DNA of 64,000 bases from Euhalothece natronophila Z-M001 (GCF_007904085.1 NZ_CP042326.1:1116001-1180000); one strand, 5' to 3'; positions 35,067-48,583 are shown, numbered from the stretch's first letter. Numbers and translations: made by a program. Notes: a model not told the origin generated them from the sequence alone.

Positions 35067-35786
35067 ATGTCAGTAGAAGTTTTATCGGATAAAATCAGTT
35101 TGATTGATCGCGCTCGTGAGTTAATGGTAGAAAAAATCAAAAGCGCGATCGCGCAACGAGATCAATGCACCATTGCCCTCGCTGGTGGTGGGACTCCCAA
35201 ACCCCTTTACGAAAAATTAGCCCAAGAATCTCTCCCTTGGGAAAAAATCCATATCTTTTGGGGAGACGAACGGTATGTTCCCGTTGATCATCCTGACAGT
35301 AACCAAAAAATGGTGCGAGAAGCATGGTTAAACCAAGTTTCCATGCCAGCTAGCAATATTCATCCTATGCCTACCACAGGGGAAAATCCGTACACTGATG
35401 CAGCCAAACATGAACAGGAAATTCGAGAATTTTTCCAATGTAGTGCAGGAGAGATACCTAGTCTTGATATTATTCTCTTAGGGATGGGAGATGATGGACA
35501 CACCGCCTCCTTATTTCCGCGAACCGAAGCTCTAACCGTGCGCGATCGGTTAATTACTGTCGGGAATAAAGGAAACAGTCAACGCCTAACCTTTACCGCC
35601 CCCTTTATTAATCAAGGACGCTGTGTCATTTTCCTAGTAGCTGGTGCCAATAAACGTCCTGCCCTTGCCCAAGTTTTTTCTCCTCAAGGAGATGAAAAGC
35701 AATATCCTTCCCGCCTCATCAAGCCCCAAGGAGAACTGTGGTGGTTACTGGATCAAGAGGCAGGAGAAGAAATTGCAAGTCATTAA
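35067..35786 (+). CDS. pgl: 6-phosphogluconolactonase
   Basis: Hydrolyses 6-phosphogluconolactone in the oxidative pentose phosphate pathway, the main NADPH source in the dark. 239-residue DevB-type enzyme with FALAGGGTPKPLYEKLA-like loop (here IALAGGGTPKPLYEKL), WGDERYVP and GMGDDGHTASLFP as the catalytic block. Shine-Dalgarno GAGG 6-10 bases before the ATG. An FHA protein gene follows after 15 bases. No zwf or opcA neighbour. Confidence 0.95.
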   Translation: MSVEVLSDKISLIDRARELMVEKIKSAIAQRDQCTIALAGGGTPKPLYEKLAQESLPWEKIHIFWGDERYVPVDHPDSNQKMVREAWLNQVSMPASNIHPMPTTGENPYTDAAKHEQEIREFFQCSAGEIPSLDIILLGMGDDGHTASLFPRTEALTVRDRLITVGNKGNSQRLTFTAPFINQGRCVIFLVAGANKRPALAQVFSPQGDEKQYPSRLIKPQGELWWLLDQEAGEEIASH

Positions 35787-35801
35787 AAATAATTAAGAGC
35801 C

Positions 35802-36227
35802 ATGAATGAAAATTATCCAGAAGTTCCTGACAATGGCAATCTCGATCCAGAACCAACAGTAGTCAATTCCTCCGAAACACCTACTAACCTGCAACAAACA
35901 ACCCCCTATCTTGTGCATATTCAAACGGGTAAAACAATTGAACTTCCTGAACAAGAAGGAGCTGAAATTACTCTCGGAAAACCGAATAGTAATCACCCCC
36001 CAGATATTGATTTATCAGATTTTCCTGATGCAGCAATTATTTCTCGTCAGCACGCCAACATTCACATCGAAGCCGAAACATATTACATTAAAGACTTAGA
36101 CAGTTCCAATGGAACCTATGTCAATAATAACCCTGTCCCTACTGGAGAAGCTCAAGAACTCTCCGCTGGGGATATCATCGCATTAGGGAAAGAAGATAAA
36201 GTGACCTTTATATTTAAAATTCCCTAG
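35802..36227 (+). CDS. FHA domain protein
   Basis: 141 residues: a disordered acidic N-terminus (about 1-45) and one FHA domain (about 46-141) that binds phosphothreonine peptides. Key conserved residues are visible in ITLGKPNSNHPP, the SRQHANI loop (Ser, His) and LDSSNGTYVNN. So it should be a phosphopeptide reader. It sits between pgl and psb28; any target is unknown. A PP2C phosphatase elsewhere in the window (14.5-16.3 kb) could act on the same kind of signal, which is speculation. Confidence 0.9.
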   Translation: MNENYPEVPDNGNLDPEPTVVNSSETPTNLQQTTPYLVHIQTGKTIELPEQEGAEITLGKPNSNHPPDIDLSDFPDAAIISRQHANIHIEAETYYIKDLDSSNGTYVNNNPVPTGEAQELSAGDIIALGKEDKVTFIFKIP

Positions 36228-36281
36228 TGCTTTATCGCATCAGCCCCATAATAGAACGTTTTAGAAAACAAGGAAAAAAAC

Positions 36282-36620
36282 ATGACAGCAACTATCCAAT
36301 TCTCACGCGGCATTGATGAAGAAGCGATCCCAGATGTACGACTAACCCGCTCTAAAGATGGCAGTAGCGGTACAGCTACCTTTCGCTTTGATAACCCAAA
36401 AGCTCTTGCCTCAGATACAACTCAAGAAATTACTGGAATGTATATGATTGACGAAGAAGGAGAACTCTCAACTCAAGATGTGAAAGGAAAATTTGTTAAT
36501 GGTCAACCTACAGCACTAGAAGCTGTTTATTATATGCAATCAGAAGAAGAATGGGATCGTTTTATGCGTTTTATGGAACGTTACGCTGAGGAGCATGGGC
36601 TAGAATTTAGTAAATCTTAA
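36282..36620 (+). CDS. psb28: photosystem II assembly protein Psb28
   Basis: 112-residue soluble protein binding the cytoplasmic side of CP47 during photosystem II assembly and repair. Family motifs: [43 protein letters not shown] and [18 protein letters not shown]. Start ATG. Followed within 40 bases by a strong terminator, so it ends a transcription unit that may begin at pgl or at its own promoter in the 54-base gap. Confidence 0.95.
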   Translation: MTATIQFSRGIDEEAIPDVRLTRSKDGSSGTATFRFDNPKALASDTTQEITGMYMIDEEGELSTQDVKGKFVNGQPTALEAVYYMQSEEEWDRFMRFMERYAEEHGLEFSKS

Positions 36621-36657
36621 CATGATTTGATTAGGAAAATTTTGTAAATCTATCACT

Positions 36658-36684
36658 ACGAGGAGTATAGCTCCTCGTTTTTTT
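36658..36684 (+). terminator. Rho-independent terminator after psb28
   Basis: Perfect 8-bp stem ACGAGGAG / CTCCTCGT with a 5-base loop, followed by seven T residues. Confidence 0.9.
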
Positions 36685-36694
36685 GATCTCTTAC

Positions 36695-36847
36695 CTACTC
36701 CAAGATGTTCACAAACTGACCAAAACCAGCATCCGCCGCGTGTTTGAATAACATTCCTCGTTGCCAGCTACGAAAGTTGATTTCCTCTGCAAAGATCATC
36801 CCTGCCCCATCACACAAGCGGTGAGCCAGTTGGGCTATCAATTCCAT
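36695..36847 (-). pseudogene. fossil fragment of an IS605-type tnpB
   Basis: Reading the minus strand from an ATG at 36847 to a stop at 36695 gives 50 residues with the TnpB RuvC-II region: IAQLAHRLCDGAGMIFAEE, then FRSWQRGMLFKHAADAGFG and QFVNILE. These match the segment around the catalytic Glu in TnpB (IFAEEINF) but nothing before or after it is kept. The rest of 36621-37009 (389 bases without an intact gene) holds only the psb28 terminator on one side and an AT-rich upstream region of the next gene; nothing else is seen. Confidence 0.65.
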
Positions 36848-37009
36848 TTCGCTAATTGGGTAATTTTACCCTTTTCAATTTTCTGATATAATAAAGTAGG
36901 AATTTTAAAAATAAAGACAAGCTTAAAATCCCCGAAGCTAACGTGTTTGGCTACTTTTTCATTGAAAGCCAGTCGATTCACGATCCCCAAGAAAGTGAGG
37001 TAATAGCGT

Positions 37010-37435
37010 GTGATTGCATTATCACCCCGTCCAACAAAATGTAACTGGGGGACAGTGAGTTTTGCTTCTACTCTTTATTTAGGACCCATTCTTGATCTTT
37101 TAGTTGCGAAAGTGCCCCCAGACTGGCAACTAGATGTTAGGCTAGGGCTGCAAGAGGCTCTAGTCAATGCGGCAAAACATGGAAATCAACTGGATCCCAG
37201 TAAGACTGTTATTGTTCAGTATGCCATGATGCCAGCAGAATGTACTTGGATCATTACTGATAAAGGAGCTGGGTTTATCCCTAATTATTGTGGTTGTCAA
37301 GATGATCCTGACAGTTTTCTTCCTAACTATGATTCTGAAGGCGGCCGTGGCTTATGTATCCTATACCATATATTTGACCAAATCCATTGGAATGAAGAAG
37401 GAACGCAATTAAAATTAACTAAAAAACGACCCTAG
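37010..37435 (+). CDS. RsbW-like anti-sigma/ATP-binding regulatory protein
   Basis: 141-residue GHKL-type ATPase like RsbW/SpoIIAB. N box is GLQEALVNAAKHGNQLDP, G1 ITDKGAGFIP, G2 in EGGRGLCILYHIFD. Such proteins bind or phosphorylate an anti-anti-sigma partner or serve in phosphatase cascades. GTG start, with GTGAGG about 9 bases upstream; an in-frame stop three codons before excludes a longer protein. No STAS partner lies next to it. Confidence 0.85.
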   Translation: MIALSPRPTKCNWGTVSFASTLYLGPILDLLVAKVPPDWQLDVRLGLQEALVNAAKHGNQLDPSKTVIVQYAMMPAECTWIITDKGAGFIPNYCGCQDDPDSFLPNYDSEGGRGLCILYHIFDQIHWNEEGTQLKLTKKRP

Positions 37436-37645
37436 GATGCTATTTTACAAAAATTGTCTTTTAGAGGGTACAAAACGTTTCTAGTTAACGAAAACTGCTG
37501 ATTAACTGATTCTTTTTTAATTATATTTTCCTTGATTATTGGTCAGGTGGTTTCTGGCAAGTTTGACTTATATCAAAAGTGAATTAGTTATTGTCAGTCA
37601 CCAAGGTAAGATAGAAAAGTGTAAACAACTTATGGGATAACGATT

Positions 37646-37858
37646 ATGCTCATTGCAGCTTTATATTTATCATTAGGGGGACTTTATCTGCTCATTATTC
37701 CAGGAATGACTTATTTTTATCTCCAGAAACGCTGGTATGTTGCTAGTTCTATTGAACGCACTTTGATGTACTTTCTGGTGTTTTTCTTCTTTCCAGGGTT
37801 GCTATTGTTGAGTCCCTTTCTTAATTTTCGCCCGAAGCGTCGGGAGGTGAGAAGTTAA
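37646..37858 (+). CDS. ndhL: NAD(P)H-quinone oxidoreductase subunit L
   Basis: 70-residue membrane subunit of NDH-1 with two helices ([20 protein letters not shown] and [20 protein letters not shown]) joined by [10 protein letters not shown] and a basic tail FRPKRREV. This is the complete NdhL pattern; the subunit lies at the ferredoxin-binding side region of the photosynthetic complex. First gene of the unit ndhL-DUF3007-trpA. A weak TTGACT (37563-37568) sits about 80 bases upstream. Confidence 0.95.
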   Translation: MLIAALYLSLGGLYLLIIPGMTYFYLQKRWYVASSIERTLMYFLVFFFFPGLLLLSPFLNFRPKRREVRS

Positions 37859-37864
37859 AGCTAA

Positions 37865-38212
37865 ATGCGACGAATAGACGCGATCGCGCTCACTTTAGGA
37901 GTTTTCATTGCGGGAGGAGTGGCTTATCTCCTTTTACAGTTTTTTGGCTTAAGTTCTCAAAATGCAGGGGTTTGGAGTCAAGCCTTGCTCGTGGCTGGAT
38001 TAATTGGTTGGGTAAGTACCTATCTTTTTCGAGTTTTTACCCAAAATATGACTTATAATAAACAACTCCAAGACTATGAAGAGGCAGTGCTGCAAAAACG
38101 TTTAGAGCAGATGACTCCTGAAGAGATCGCAAAACTGCAACAAGAGGTGGAAGAGGAAAAAGCAGCAGAATCTTCCTCTCAAGAACAAACTGAGGAAAAA
38201 GACCAATCATGA
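37865..38212 (+). CDS. DUF3007 membrane protein
   Basis: 115 residues with two transmembrane helices ([38 protein letters not shown]) and a charged, coiled C-terminal tail ([20 protein letters not shown] onwards). Matches the DUF3007 family found in cyanobacteria and plastids, typically between ndhL and trpA as here; plant homologues are associated with NDH or photosystem assembly. It starts 6 bases after ndhL and overlaps trpA by 4 bases (ATGA). Confidence 0.85.
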   Translation: MRRIDAIALTLGVFIAGGVAYLLLQFFGLSSQNAGVWSQALLVAGLIGWVSTYLFRVFTQNMTYNKQLQDYEEAVLQKRLEQMTPEEIAKLQQEVEEEKAAESSSQEQTEEKDQS

Positions 38213-39003
38213 CCACCGTTTCTCAATGTTTTCAAACCCTACGTCAAGAGAAAAAATGCGCCTTAATTCCGTTTTTGACAGCTGGGGATCCTGATCTAGA
38301 AACTACAGCTAAAGCCCTCCCTTTGCTTGATCGTGCTGGGGCTGATTTCATTGAGTTAGGAGTTCCCTATTCTGATCCCCTTGCGGATGGGCCTGTGATT
38401 CAGGCTGCTGCTACTCGGGCGTTGAAACGGGGGGTTAAGTTGGGGAATGTCTTAGAAGTGGTGGAAACAGTGCGCGATCAACTGCGATCGCCGATTGTTT
38501 TATTTTCTTACTATAATCCGATTTATCATCAGGGCGTTCATCCATTTCTGAAACGGATTTCTCAAGCAGGAGTCAAGGGGCTAGTTATTCCTGATATTCC
38601 CCTAGAAGAAGCGGAAACAATTTTAAAGCCAGCCCAAGACTATGGCGTTGAGGTAACACTTTTAGTTGCCCCTACTTCTCCTGAAGAGAGAATTCGCGCG
38701 ATCGCGCAGAAATCCCAAGGTTTTATCTACTTGGTTAGTGTGACAGGAGTAACGGGAACTCGCACGGAAGTGGGCAGTCGAGTCAAAGAGTTATTACCCT
38801 TATTACGTCAGGCAAGTGATAAACCTGTTTGTGTTGGTTTTGGGGTTTCTCAACCACAACACGCCGAACAGATTAAAAACTGGGGGGCTGATGGCGTTAT
38901 TGCTGGCAGTGCTTTTGTTAACCGTTTAGCGCAAGCTGATTCCCCTGATATGGGATTAACAGAAATTGAAGCCTTTTGTCGGAGTTTGAAAGCTGCGATT
39001 TAG
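38209..39003 (+). CDS. trpA: tryptophan synthase alpha chain
   Basis: Cleaves indole-3-glycerol phosphate to indole and glyceraldehyde-3-phosphate, passing indole to TrpB. Family motifs: [33 protein letters not shown] (catalytic Glu), [11 protein letters not shown] and [10 protein letters not shown]. Later [13 protein letters not shown] and [11 protein letters not shown] for phosphate binding. 264 residues, full length. Not next to trpB, as usual in cyanobacteria, but coupled to DUF3007. A HIP1 stretch lies near 38700. Confidence 0.96.
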   Translation: MTTVSQCFQTLRQEKKCALIPFLTAGDPDLETTAKALPLLDRAGADFIELGVPYSDPLADGPVIQAAATRALKRGVKLGNVLEVVETVRDQLRSPIVLFSYYNPIYHQGVHPFLKRISQAGVKGLVIPDIPLEEAETILKPAQDYGVEVTLLVAPTSPEERIRAIAQKSQGFIYLVSVTGVTGTRTEVGSRVKELLPLLRQASDKPVCVGFGVSQPQHAEQIKNWGADGVIAGSAFVNRLAQADSPDMGLTEIEAFCRSLKAAI

Positions 39004-39006
39004 TTT

Positions 39007-39034
39007 GTTATTGGTTATTAGTTATTTGTTGTTA
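39007..39034. repeat. heptanucleotide tandem repeat (4 units)
   Basis: GTTATTG GTTATTA GTTATTT GTTGTTA: four consecutive 7-base units in the 228-base gap after trpA. Similar units occur at 56541-56595, like the short tandemly repeated sequences known in cyanobacterial intergenic DNA. Confidence 0.65.
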
Positions 39035-39231
39035 GATGACTGTAGCCTTAGTAGTGAGTTAGATTACTTTTAGAAAATTTTACAGGGTGGATGTCTGCTC
39101 ATTAGACTTTGTAAAAAATCTGAGCTTTAATTTGCCAATACTTTTTATACTTCTCCAATTGTAGCAAAAAAATACAAAAAAAGTCAAGGAAATGGTAAAT
39201 TAAGCATATCGTAGGTTGAGGAGAAATAATA

Positions 39232-40113
39232 ATGAGTTACGCGATCGCGCGCAGACAAGAAGAAAGCTATCAAACCTATATTCTCTCCGACGAAGCCAAA
39301 CAGAGTCGATTAGAAATTGTCCCTCAACGGGGAGGAATTGTTACTAGTTGGCGGATTCAAGGACAAGAAATCTTCTATATGGACTGGGACCGCTTCCAAG
39401 ATGCTAACAAGAGTGTTCGCGGAGGTATCCCAATTTTATTTCCCATCTGCGGTGACTTACCCAATGACTGTTACACCTATCAAGGACAAGAATACACCCT
39501 AAAGCGACATGGTTTCGCTCGTGATTTGCCTTGGGAAGTAACCGCCCAAGAAACAGAAAATGAAGCTGCCTTAACGCTAGTATTAAAAAGCAATGACCAA
39601 ACGCGAGCAATTTATCCTTTTGACTTTGAAATCACATTTACCTATCGGCTAAAAGGAAATACTCTAACCTTAGATCAAACCTATCGCAATTATTCCAGTG
39701 AAGCGATGCCTTTTTCTACAGGGTTACATCCTTACTTTTGGCTAACAGACAAAGAACAAATGCAACTGGATATTCCTGCAACCCAGTACCAAGATAATGT
39801 GAATCAAGGAACATATAGTTATCAGGGAAAATTTAACCTTGATCAAGAGGAGATTGATGCTCAACTGCGACCTTTAGCCCGTCAGAAAGCGAGTATAGCC
39901 CTACCAAAACGAGGATTTAACGTCAATTTAAGCTTTTCTCCAGAATATACGACTGTTGTATTTTGGAATATTAAAGGAAAGGACTTTACTTGCCTTGAAC
40001 CTTGGACAGCACCCCGCAATGCAATGAATACAGGAGAAGATTTATTAGTTATTCCCTCTTGGGAAAGTAAAAATTTACAAGTCGTGTTTGAAATTACCCC
40101 TAATTCCAATTAA
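39232..40113 (+). CDS. aldose 1-epimerase / mutarotase family protein
   Basis: 293 residues of the galactose-mutarotase fold, interconverting anomers of a sugar or sugar phosphate. Seen: IVPQRGGIVTSWRIQGQEI at the start, RGGIPILFPICGDLPN in the binding loop, LKRHGFARDLPW (the catalytic His region), STGLHPYFWLTD (second His) and CLEPWTAPRNAMN with the catalytic Glu. These fit the D-hexose-6-phosphate mutarotase-like branch better than galM, but the substrate is not settled. GAGGAG Shine-Dalgarno upstream. Confidence 0.88.
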   Translation: MSYAIARRQEESYQTYILSDEAKQSRLEIVPQRGGIVTSWRIQGQEIFYMDWDRFQDANKSVRGGIPILFPICGDLPNDCYTYQGQEYTLKRHGFARDLPWEVTAQETENEAALTLVLKSNDQTRAIYPFDFEITFTYRLKGNTLTLDQTYRNYSSEAMPFSTGLHPYFWLTDKEQMQLDIPATQYQDNVNQGTYSYQGKFNLDQEEIDAQLRPLARQKASIALPKRGFNVNLSFSPEYTTVVFWNIKGKDFTCLEPWTAPRNAMNTGEDLLVIPSWESKNLQVVFEITPNSN

Positions 40114-40189
40114 AACAACAGTAACTGTTCATTAGTAATTATTCCTTGTTATGATTGCTGTTGGTTAGTTAAAAGGATATCAAAGTAAC

Positions 40190-41491
40190 GTGGTGGAAGC
40201 CTTAAAAATTGGTTTGTTAGGACTGGGAACTGTGGGAACAGCAACCGCAGAAATTTTACAATCTCCAGAGAGACGTAACCCTGTATTAAATGACATTACA
40301 ATTGCGAAAGTAGGAGTCAGTAATTTAGAGAAACCGCGTCAAGTTCAGTTTCCTGAAGGGGTGCTAACAACTGATTTAGAAGGAATTGTTAATGATCCCA
40401 ATATTGATGTAATCATTGAGTTAATCGGGGGATTAGAACCAGCGCGATCGCTGATCCTACAGGCTATTGCCAAGGGGAAACACATTGTTACTGCTAACAA
40501 GGCTGTAATTTCTCGCTATGGAGAGGAAATTTATCACGCTGCCGAACAAGCAGGGGTTTATGTTTTCATAGAAGCAGCCGTTGGCGGTGGCATTCCTGTC
40601 ATTCGTCCGTTACAGCAAGCCCTAAGCGTTAACCGTATTCAAAGTATTTTAGGGATTATTAACGGCACAACCAACTTTATTTTAACCAAAATGGGAGCTG
40701 AAGGGAGTGACTTTGCTGAAGTTCTCACCGAAGCTCAAGAATTAGGGTATGCGGAAGCAGATCCCAGTGCGGATGTGGATGGCTATGATGCAGCTGATAA
40801 AATTACGATTTTAGCAACTCTTGCTTTTGAAGAACAGGTCAATCTAGAGGATGTTTCTTGTGAAGGAATTCGCCAAGTTAGTGCTGTTGATATTAAATAT
40901 GCTAAACAATTAGGCTTTGAAATAAAACTCCTCGCGATCGCGCAACGAGATGAAACAGGATTACAAGTTAGAGTTCATCCCACTCTCGTTCCGAAAGATC
41001 ATCCTCTCGCCAGTATTGATGGAGTAAATAACGCTATTTTAGTAGAAGGGGATCCCTTGGGACAAGTGATGTTTTATGGTCCCGGCGCTGGGGGAGGGGC
41101 AACTGCTAGTGCAGTAGTCTCTGATTTAATGAACATTGCTGCCATGGTAAAAACCACTGCTTCAGTGAATCCTTTAATGAAAATTCCACAACATCCTGCA
41201 GGTCAGCTAGTACCCATTCAAGAATTAGTAACTCGTTTTTATGCCCGAATCATCTGCGTAGATCGACCAGGCGTCATTGGCAATTTAGGCACTTGTTTTG
41301 GCAAACATAATGTCAGCTTAGAGTCCATTGTACAAATTGATTTTAACCATGGCATTGCTGAGGTTGTAGTTGTTACTCATAATGTAAAAGAAGAAAATTT
41401 CCGCAAGGCTCTCGCAGAAATTCCTCAATTAGAAGCCATTGATCAAATTCAAATCCCTAGTGTTTTAAGAGTTTTACGAGAAAATCTGTAA
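40190..41491 (+). CDS. hom: homoserine dehydrogenase
   Basis: NAD(P)H-dependent reduction of aspartate semialdehyde to homoserine for Thr and Met. Rossmann motif LGLLGLGTVGTAT-like (IGLLGLGTVGTATAEIL), VTANKAVISRYG, AAVGGGIPVIRPL, INGTTNFILTKM and the hallmark EAQELGYAEADPSADVDGYDAADK-type block (AEADPSADVDGYDA seen). A C-terminal ACT domain (about 355-430, IICVDRPGVIGNLGTCF) offers feedback control by threonine. 433 residues; GTG start. Single gene flanked by gaps on both sides. Confidence 0.95.
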   Translation: MVEALKIGLLGLGTVGTATAEILQSPERRNPVLNDITIAKVGVSNLEKPRQVQFPEGVLTTDLEGIVNDPNIDVIIELIGGLEPARSLILQAIAKGKHIVTANKAVISRYGEEIYHAAEQAGVYVFIEAAVGGGIPVIRPLQQALSVNRIQSILGIINGTTNFILTKMGAEGSDFAEVLTEAQELGYAEADPSADVDGYDAADKITILATLAFEEQVNLEDVSCEGIRQVSAVDIKYAKQLGFEIKLLAIAQRDETGLQVRVHPTLVPKDHPLASIDGVNNAILVEGDPLGQVMFYGPGAGGGATASAVVSDLMNIAAMVKTTASVNPLMKIPQHPAGQLVPIQELVTRFYARIICVDRPGVIGNLGTCFGKHNVSLESIVQIDFNHGIAEVVVVTHNVKEENFRKALAEIPQLEAIDQIQIPSVLRVLRENL

Positions 41492-41510
41492 AAAAATTAA
41501 TGCAAATAAA

Positions 41511-42365
41511 TTAATCTAGTTCAGTAAAATGAATGGCAGGATCTTGGGCAACCCAGCCTTGAGGAGTTTGATAACGGACTTGAAAATGGAGGTAAGAATT
41601 ATCACCACTAACTTGTCCACTAGTTCCCACTGTTCCAATTTGGTCTCCGGCGCTAACTGACTCTTCTTCTTCTACCTTGAGCCTTTCTAAATGGCCGTAG
41701 CGCGTTTGTTTTCCCTCATGGAGAATAACCACCAAATTACCATACCTAGGATGTTCCCCAGCAAACGTTACTTCTCCGCCTTCTGCTGCTAAAACTGGTG
41801 TTCCCACATCAGCCATTAAATTAACACCACTATGTAAACGCCGTTGTTCTGTATCTGGATCAGAGTACCAGCCATAATTTTGCCCTACAGGGGCTGACTC
41901 TGGAAGGGGATAATGACTTAAGCCTGTATAAGTATCAATTGACTCCTCTCCTTGACTTTCCCAAGCAACACCAGGAAGAAACACTACTTCTGGTTGAGGG
42001 GTACAACCATTAAGCTCAAATAAAACATCTGCACGAACTCCATAAGCCTCTTCTAAGTCTTGCCAAGTTGTTCCGGAAGGAACTTCTACACGCACCCCAT
42101 TAAAAGGGGGAATTAAAATTTCGGTTCCCACAGGGACAGTTTCTTGTTGCAAACTAGGATTAAGGCGAACAAGGGTTTCTGGTAGTAAATCATATTGTTC
42201 TGCAATACTTTCCACTGTTTCTCCAGGTTCAATTTGATGAGCATCCAAACGAGACAGAATTGGAGGGGGACAACTTTCTTCACCGGACATAAGCTGGGCT
42301 GATACGGAAACTGGAAAGAGTGGTCCTAATAACAGACCAACAGCCAAGGTTAAATACTTATTCAT
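41511..42365 (-). CDS. LysM and M23 (LytM-like) protein with degenerate active site
   Basis: Exported cell-wall protein: signal peptide (MNKYLTLAVGLLLGPLFPVSVSA), a LysM repeat (about 45-95, HQIEPGETVESIAEQYDLL), a second LysM-like segment, and an M23/LytM domain (about 165-285). In M23 enzymes the zinc ligands lie in HxxxD and HxH. Here the first motif reads HSGVN, with Asn for the Asp ligand, and the second reads YLHF, with Tyr in place of the first His. It is therefore probably a catalytically silent LytM protein that acts as an activator or wall binder, as NlpD/EnvC do. ATG at 42365 is preferred to a TTG four codons upstream. Confidence 0.85.
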   Translation of the reverse strand: MNKYLTLAVGLLLGPLFPVSVSAQLMSGEESCPPPILSRLDAHQIEPGETVESIAEQYDLLPETLVRLNPSLQQETVPVGTEILIPPFNGVRVEVPSGTTWQDLEEAYGVRADVLFELNGCTPQPEVVFLPGVAWESQGEESIDTYTGLSHYPLPESAPVGQNYGWYSDPDTEQRRLHSGVNLMADVGTPVLAAEGGEVTFAGEHPRYGNLVVILHEGKQTRYGHLERLKVEEEESVSAGDQIGTVGTSGQVSGDNSYLHFQVRYQTPQGWVAQDPAIHFTELD

Positions 42366-42435
42366 AAAATAGGGCAAAACACGACAGTGACAACAAGAGG
42401 ATTTTATTAGAAGTCTAGCGAATTTTAGGGATAGA

Positions 42436-43314
42436 TTAGGATTTCAGTAAAGGAAAATTTAATTCTTCTCGTTGCTCATAATATCGTTGAGCAGTTTTTC
42501 GAGCTAAAGAACGAATGCGACCAATATAGAGAGTGCGCTCTGTTACTGAAATAACCCCTCTTGCTTCTAAGAGATTAAATGTATGAGAGGATTTTAGAAC
42601 ATAATCTAAACTAGGAAGAACTAATCCCTTTTCAATCAACTGACTAGCTTCTTGTTCATAGAGTGTAAATAACTGAAAAAGTAATTCTGAATTAGAGGCT
42701 TCAAAGTTATAAGTACATTGCTCAATTTCTCCCTGCAAATGAATATCCCCATAATTCAGCTCATCATTCCACTGAATTTTGGGGAGTGCATCTACCTCTT
42801 GTAAATACATGACAATGCGTTCTATCCCATAAGTAATCTCAATGGAAACTGGATGACAGTCAATTCCGCCACACTGCTGAAAGTAGGTAAACTGAGTAAT
42901 TTCCATTCCATCTAACCAAACTTCCCAGCCCACTCCCCATGCACCGAGGGTTGGAGATTCCCAATTATCTTCAACAAAACGAATATCATGATCTTCAGGC
43001 TGAATTCCTAAAGCGCGTAAAGACTCTAAAAAAACTTCTTGAATATTGCTTGGAGAAGGTTTAATAAGAACTTGATATTGGTAATAGTGTTGAAATCGAT
43101 TTGGATTTTCGCCATAGCGTCCATCCGTAGGGCGACGACAAGGCTCAATATAAGCAACAGACCATGGTTCAGGCCCAATAGCTCTTAAAAAAGTGTGAGG
43201 GCTCATCGTCCCTGCGCCCTTTTCCGTATCATAAGGCTGGGCAATCAAACAAGAATGATTTTCCCAGAACTCGTTTAAGGTTGCTACCACTGACTGAAAA
43301 TTTTTTGAAGACAT
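42436..43314 (-). CDS. glyQ: glycyl-tRNA synthetase alpha subunit
   Basis: Alpha chain of the bacterial alpha2-beta2 class II GlyRS (catalytic part). Family blocks: [61 protein letters not shown] and [18 protein letters not shown]. The ATG at 43314 (MSSKNF) gives 292 residues, the usual length. A longer reading adds 43 residues and would run through the rRNA promoter, so it is rejected. glyS is not adjacent. Transcribed divergently from the rRNA operon. Confidence 0.95.
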   Translation of the reverse strand: MSSKNFQSVVATLNEFWENHSCLIAQPYDTEKGAGTMSPHTFLRAIGPEPWSVAYIEPCRRPTDGRYGENPNRFQHYYQYQVLIKPSPSNIQEVFLESLRALGIQPEDHDIRFVEDNWESPTLGAWGVGWEVWLDGMEITQFTYFQQCGGIDCHPVSIEITYGIERIVMYLQEVDALPKIQWNDELNYGDIHLQGEIEQCTYNFEASNSELLFQLFTLYEQEASQLIEKGLVLPSLDYVLKSSHTFNLLEARGVISVTERTLYIGRIRSLARKTAQRYYEQREELNFPLLKS

Positions 43315-43420
43315 CACTCTATTGTTTCTAATTGTTACACTTTCACCTGCCCTCACATTGTGCCACAACCCCCATGAAACAAGGAAAAGAAAAAAAGTAG
43401 AAAAAATTTTAGAAAAAGGG

Positions 43421-43449
43421 TTGACACTTCCAGAAATCCACACTATATT
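43421..43449 (+). promoter_or_regulatory. rRNA operon promoter
   Basis: TTGACA at 43421-43426, exactly 17 bases, then TATATT at 43444-43449. This is a near-consensus sigma-70-type promoter about 210 bases before the mature 16S. The 347-base gap between glyQ (43314) and the 16S holds this promoter and the transcribed leader; no other gene is seen in it. Confidence 0.8.
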
Positions 43450-43661
43450 GGTTAATGCGCTCGAAAGGGAAGCGGTGAAACGCGCCCCATAGCGAGCCCT
43501 CTGAACCTAGACAAATTAATAGTTGGAAAAGCCAAGCGTTAACTACTAGATAGTTAAAGCATCCACGTCAAATTATTATCTAAACCCTGCTGACACCGAA
43601 GCCAGACTTACGAGTTAAGCAACGGTGAAAGCATAACCAAAAATCGAGCCAAAAACTCATC

Positions 43662-45163
<1,502 letters not shown>

Positions 45164-45170
45164 AAAAGGA

Positions 45171-45230
45171 GACCTTTCTAGAGTCAGCTCTGAAAAAGAA
45201 GTAAGAGAGACATCTAGCACTCCTAAGGTC
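45171..45230 (+). other. 16S-23S spacer D1-D1' helix
   Basis: Basal stem GACCT (45171-45175) / AGGTC (45226-45230), the conserved D1-D1' helix of cyanobacterial ribosomal spacers. Its loop sequence is useful for species identification. Confidence 0.75.
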
Positions 45231-45264
45231 GGTCGTGGAAGGCTTTTCCATCTAGGTTTGGAAG

Positions 45265-45338
<74 letters not shown>

Positions 45339-45342
45339 TAGC

Positions 45343-45415
45343 GGGGGTATAGCTCAGCTGGTAGAGCACCTGCCTTGCACGCAGGGAGTCAGCGGTTCGA
45401 GTCCGCTTACCTCCA
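45343..45415 (+). tRNA. tRNA-Ala (TGC)
   Basis: 73 bases with acceptor GGGGGTA / TACCTCC, which carries the G3:U70 wobble pair that identifies alanine tRNA, anticodon TGC in CTTGCAC, and a standard T arm. Only four bases separate it from tRNA-Ile, so both are processed from the rRNA precursor. Confidence 0.96.
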
Positions 45416-45424
45416 TGCAAGCTT

Positions 45425-45490
45425 CAGCACTGTTGACTGCTCAACAACTGCTGGACGCTTGTCCAGACCAGAACCTTGAAAACTGCATAG
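45425..45490 (+). other. spacer box B helix and box A antiterminator
   Basis: A helix with arms CAGCA (45425-45429) / TGCTG (45449-45453) is the box B, and GAACCTTGAAAACTGCATAG at 45471-45490 is the box A region preceding the 23S. Together they are the rRNA antitermination site in cyanobacterial spacers. Confidence 0.7.
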
Positions 45491-45515
45491 TCACCAAGAC
45501 ACAAATCAAGACCGA

Positions 45516-48400
<2,885 letters not shown>

Positions 48401-48457
48401 CATTAATCTTGGTGACATGCAGTCTTGAAGGTTCTGCTTTCAGAACCCACAGCATTT

Positions 48458-48573
48458 CCTGGTGCTGAAGGCGCAGTGGAACCACTCCGACCCATCCCGA
48501 ACTCGGTAGTGAAACGCTGCAGCGGCGAAGATACTTGACGGGTGACTGTCTGGGAAAATAGCTCGGTGCCAGG
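48458..48573 (+). rRNA. rrf: 5S ribosomal RNA
   Basis: About 116 bases from CCTGGTGCT to GGTGCCAGG, whose ends pair; contains CCGACCCATCCCGAACTCGG, the universal 5S loop. Lies 57 bases after the 23S. Confidence 0.95.
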
Positions 48574-48583
48574 TTTTTTCTTT

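Noticed and set aside
39007-39034. The heptamer repeats as a CRISPR array
   Set aside because: Units are 7 bases, adjacent without spacers, and no cas genes are near. No CRISPR-like array was seen anywhere in the window.
42436-43443. GlyQ with a 43-residue hydrophobic N-terminal extension
   Set aside because: The extension runs through the rRNA promoter and has no counterpart in GlyQ proteins; ATG at 43314 gives the usual length.
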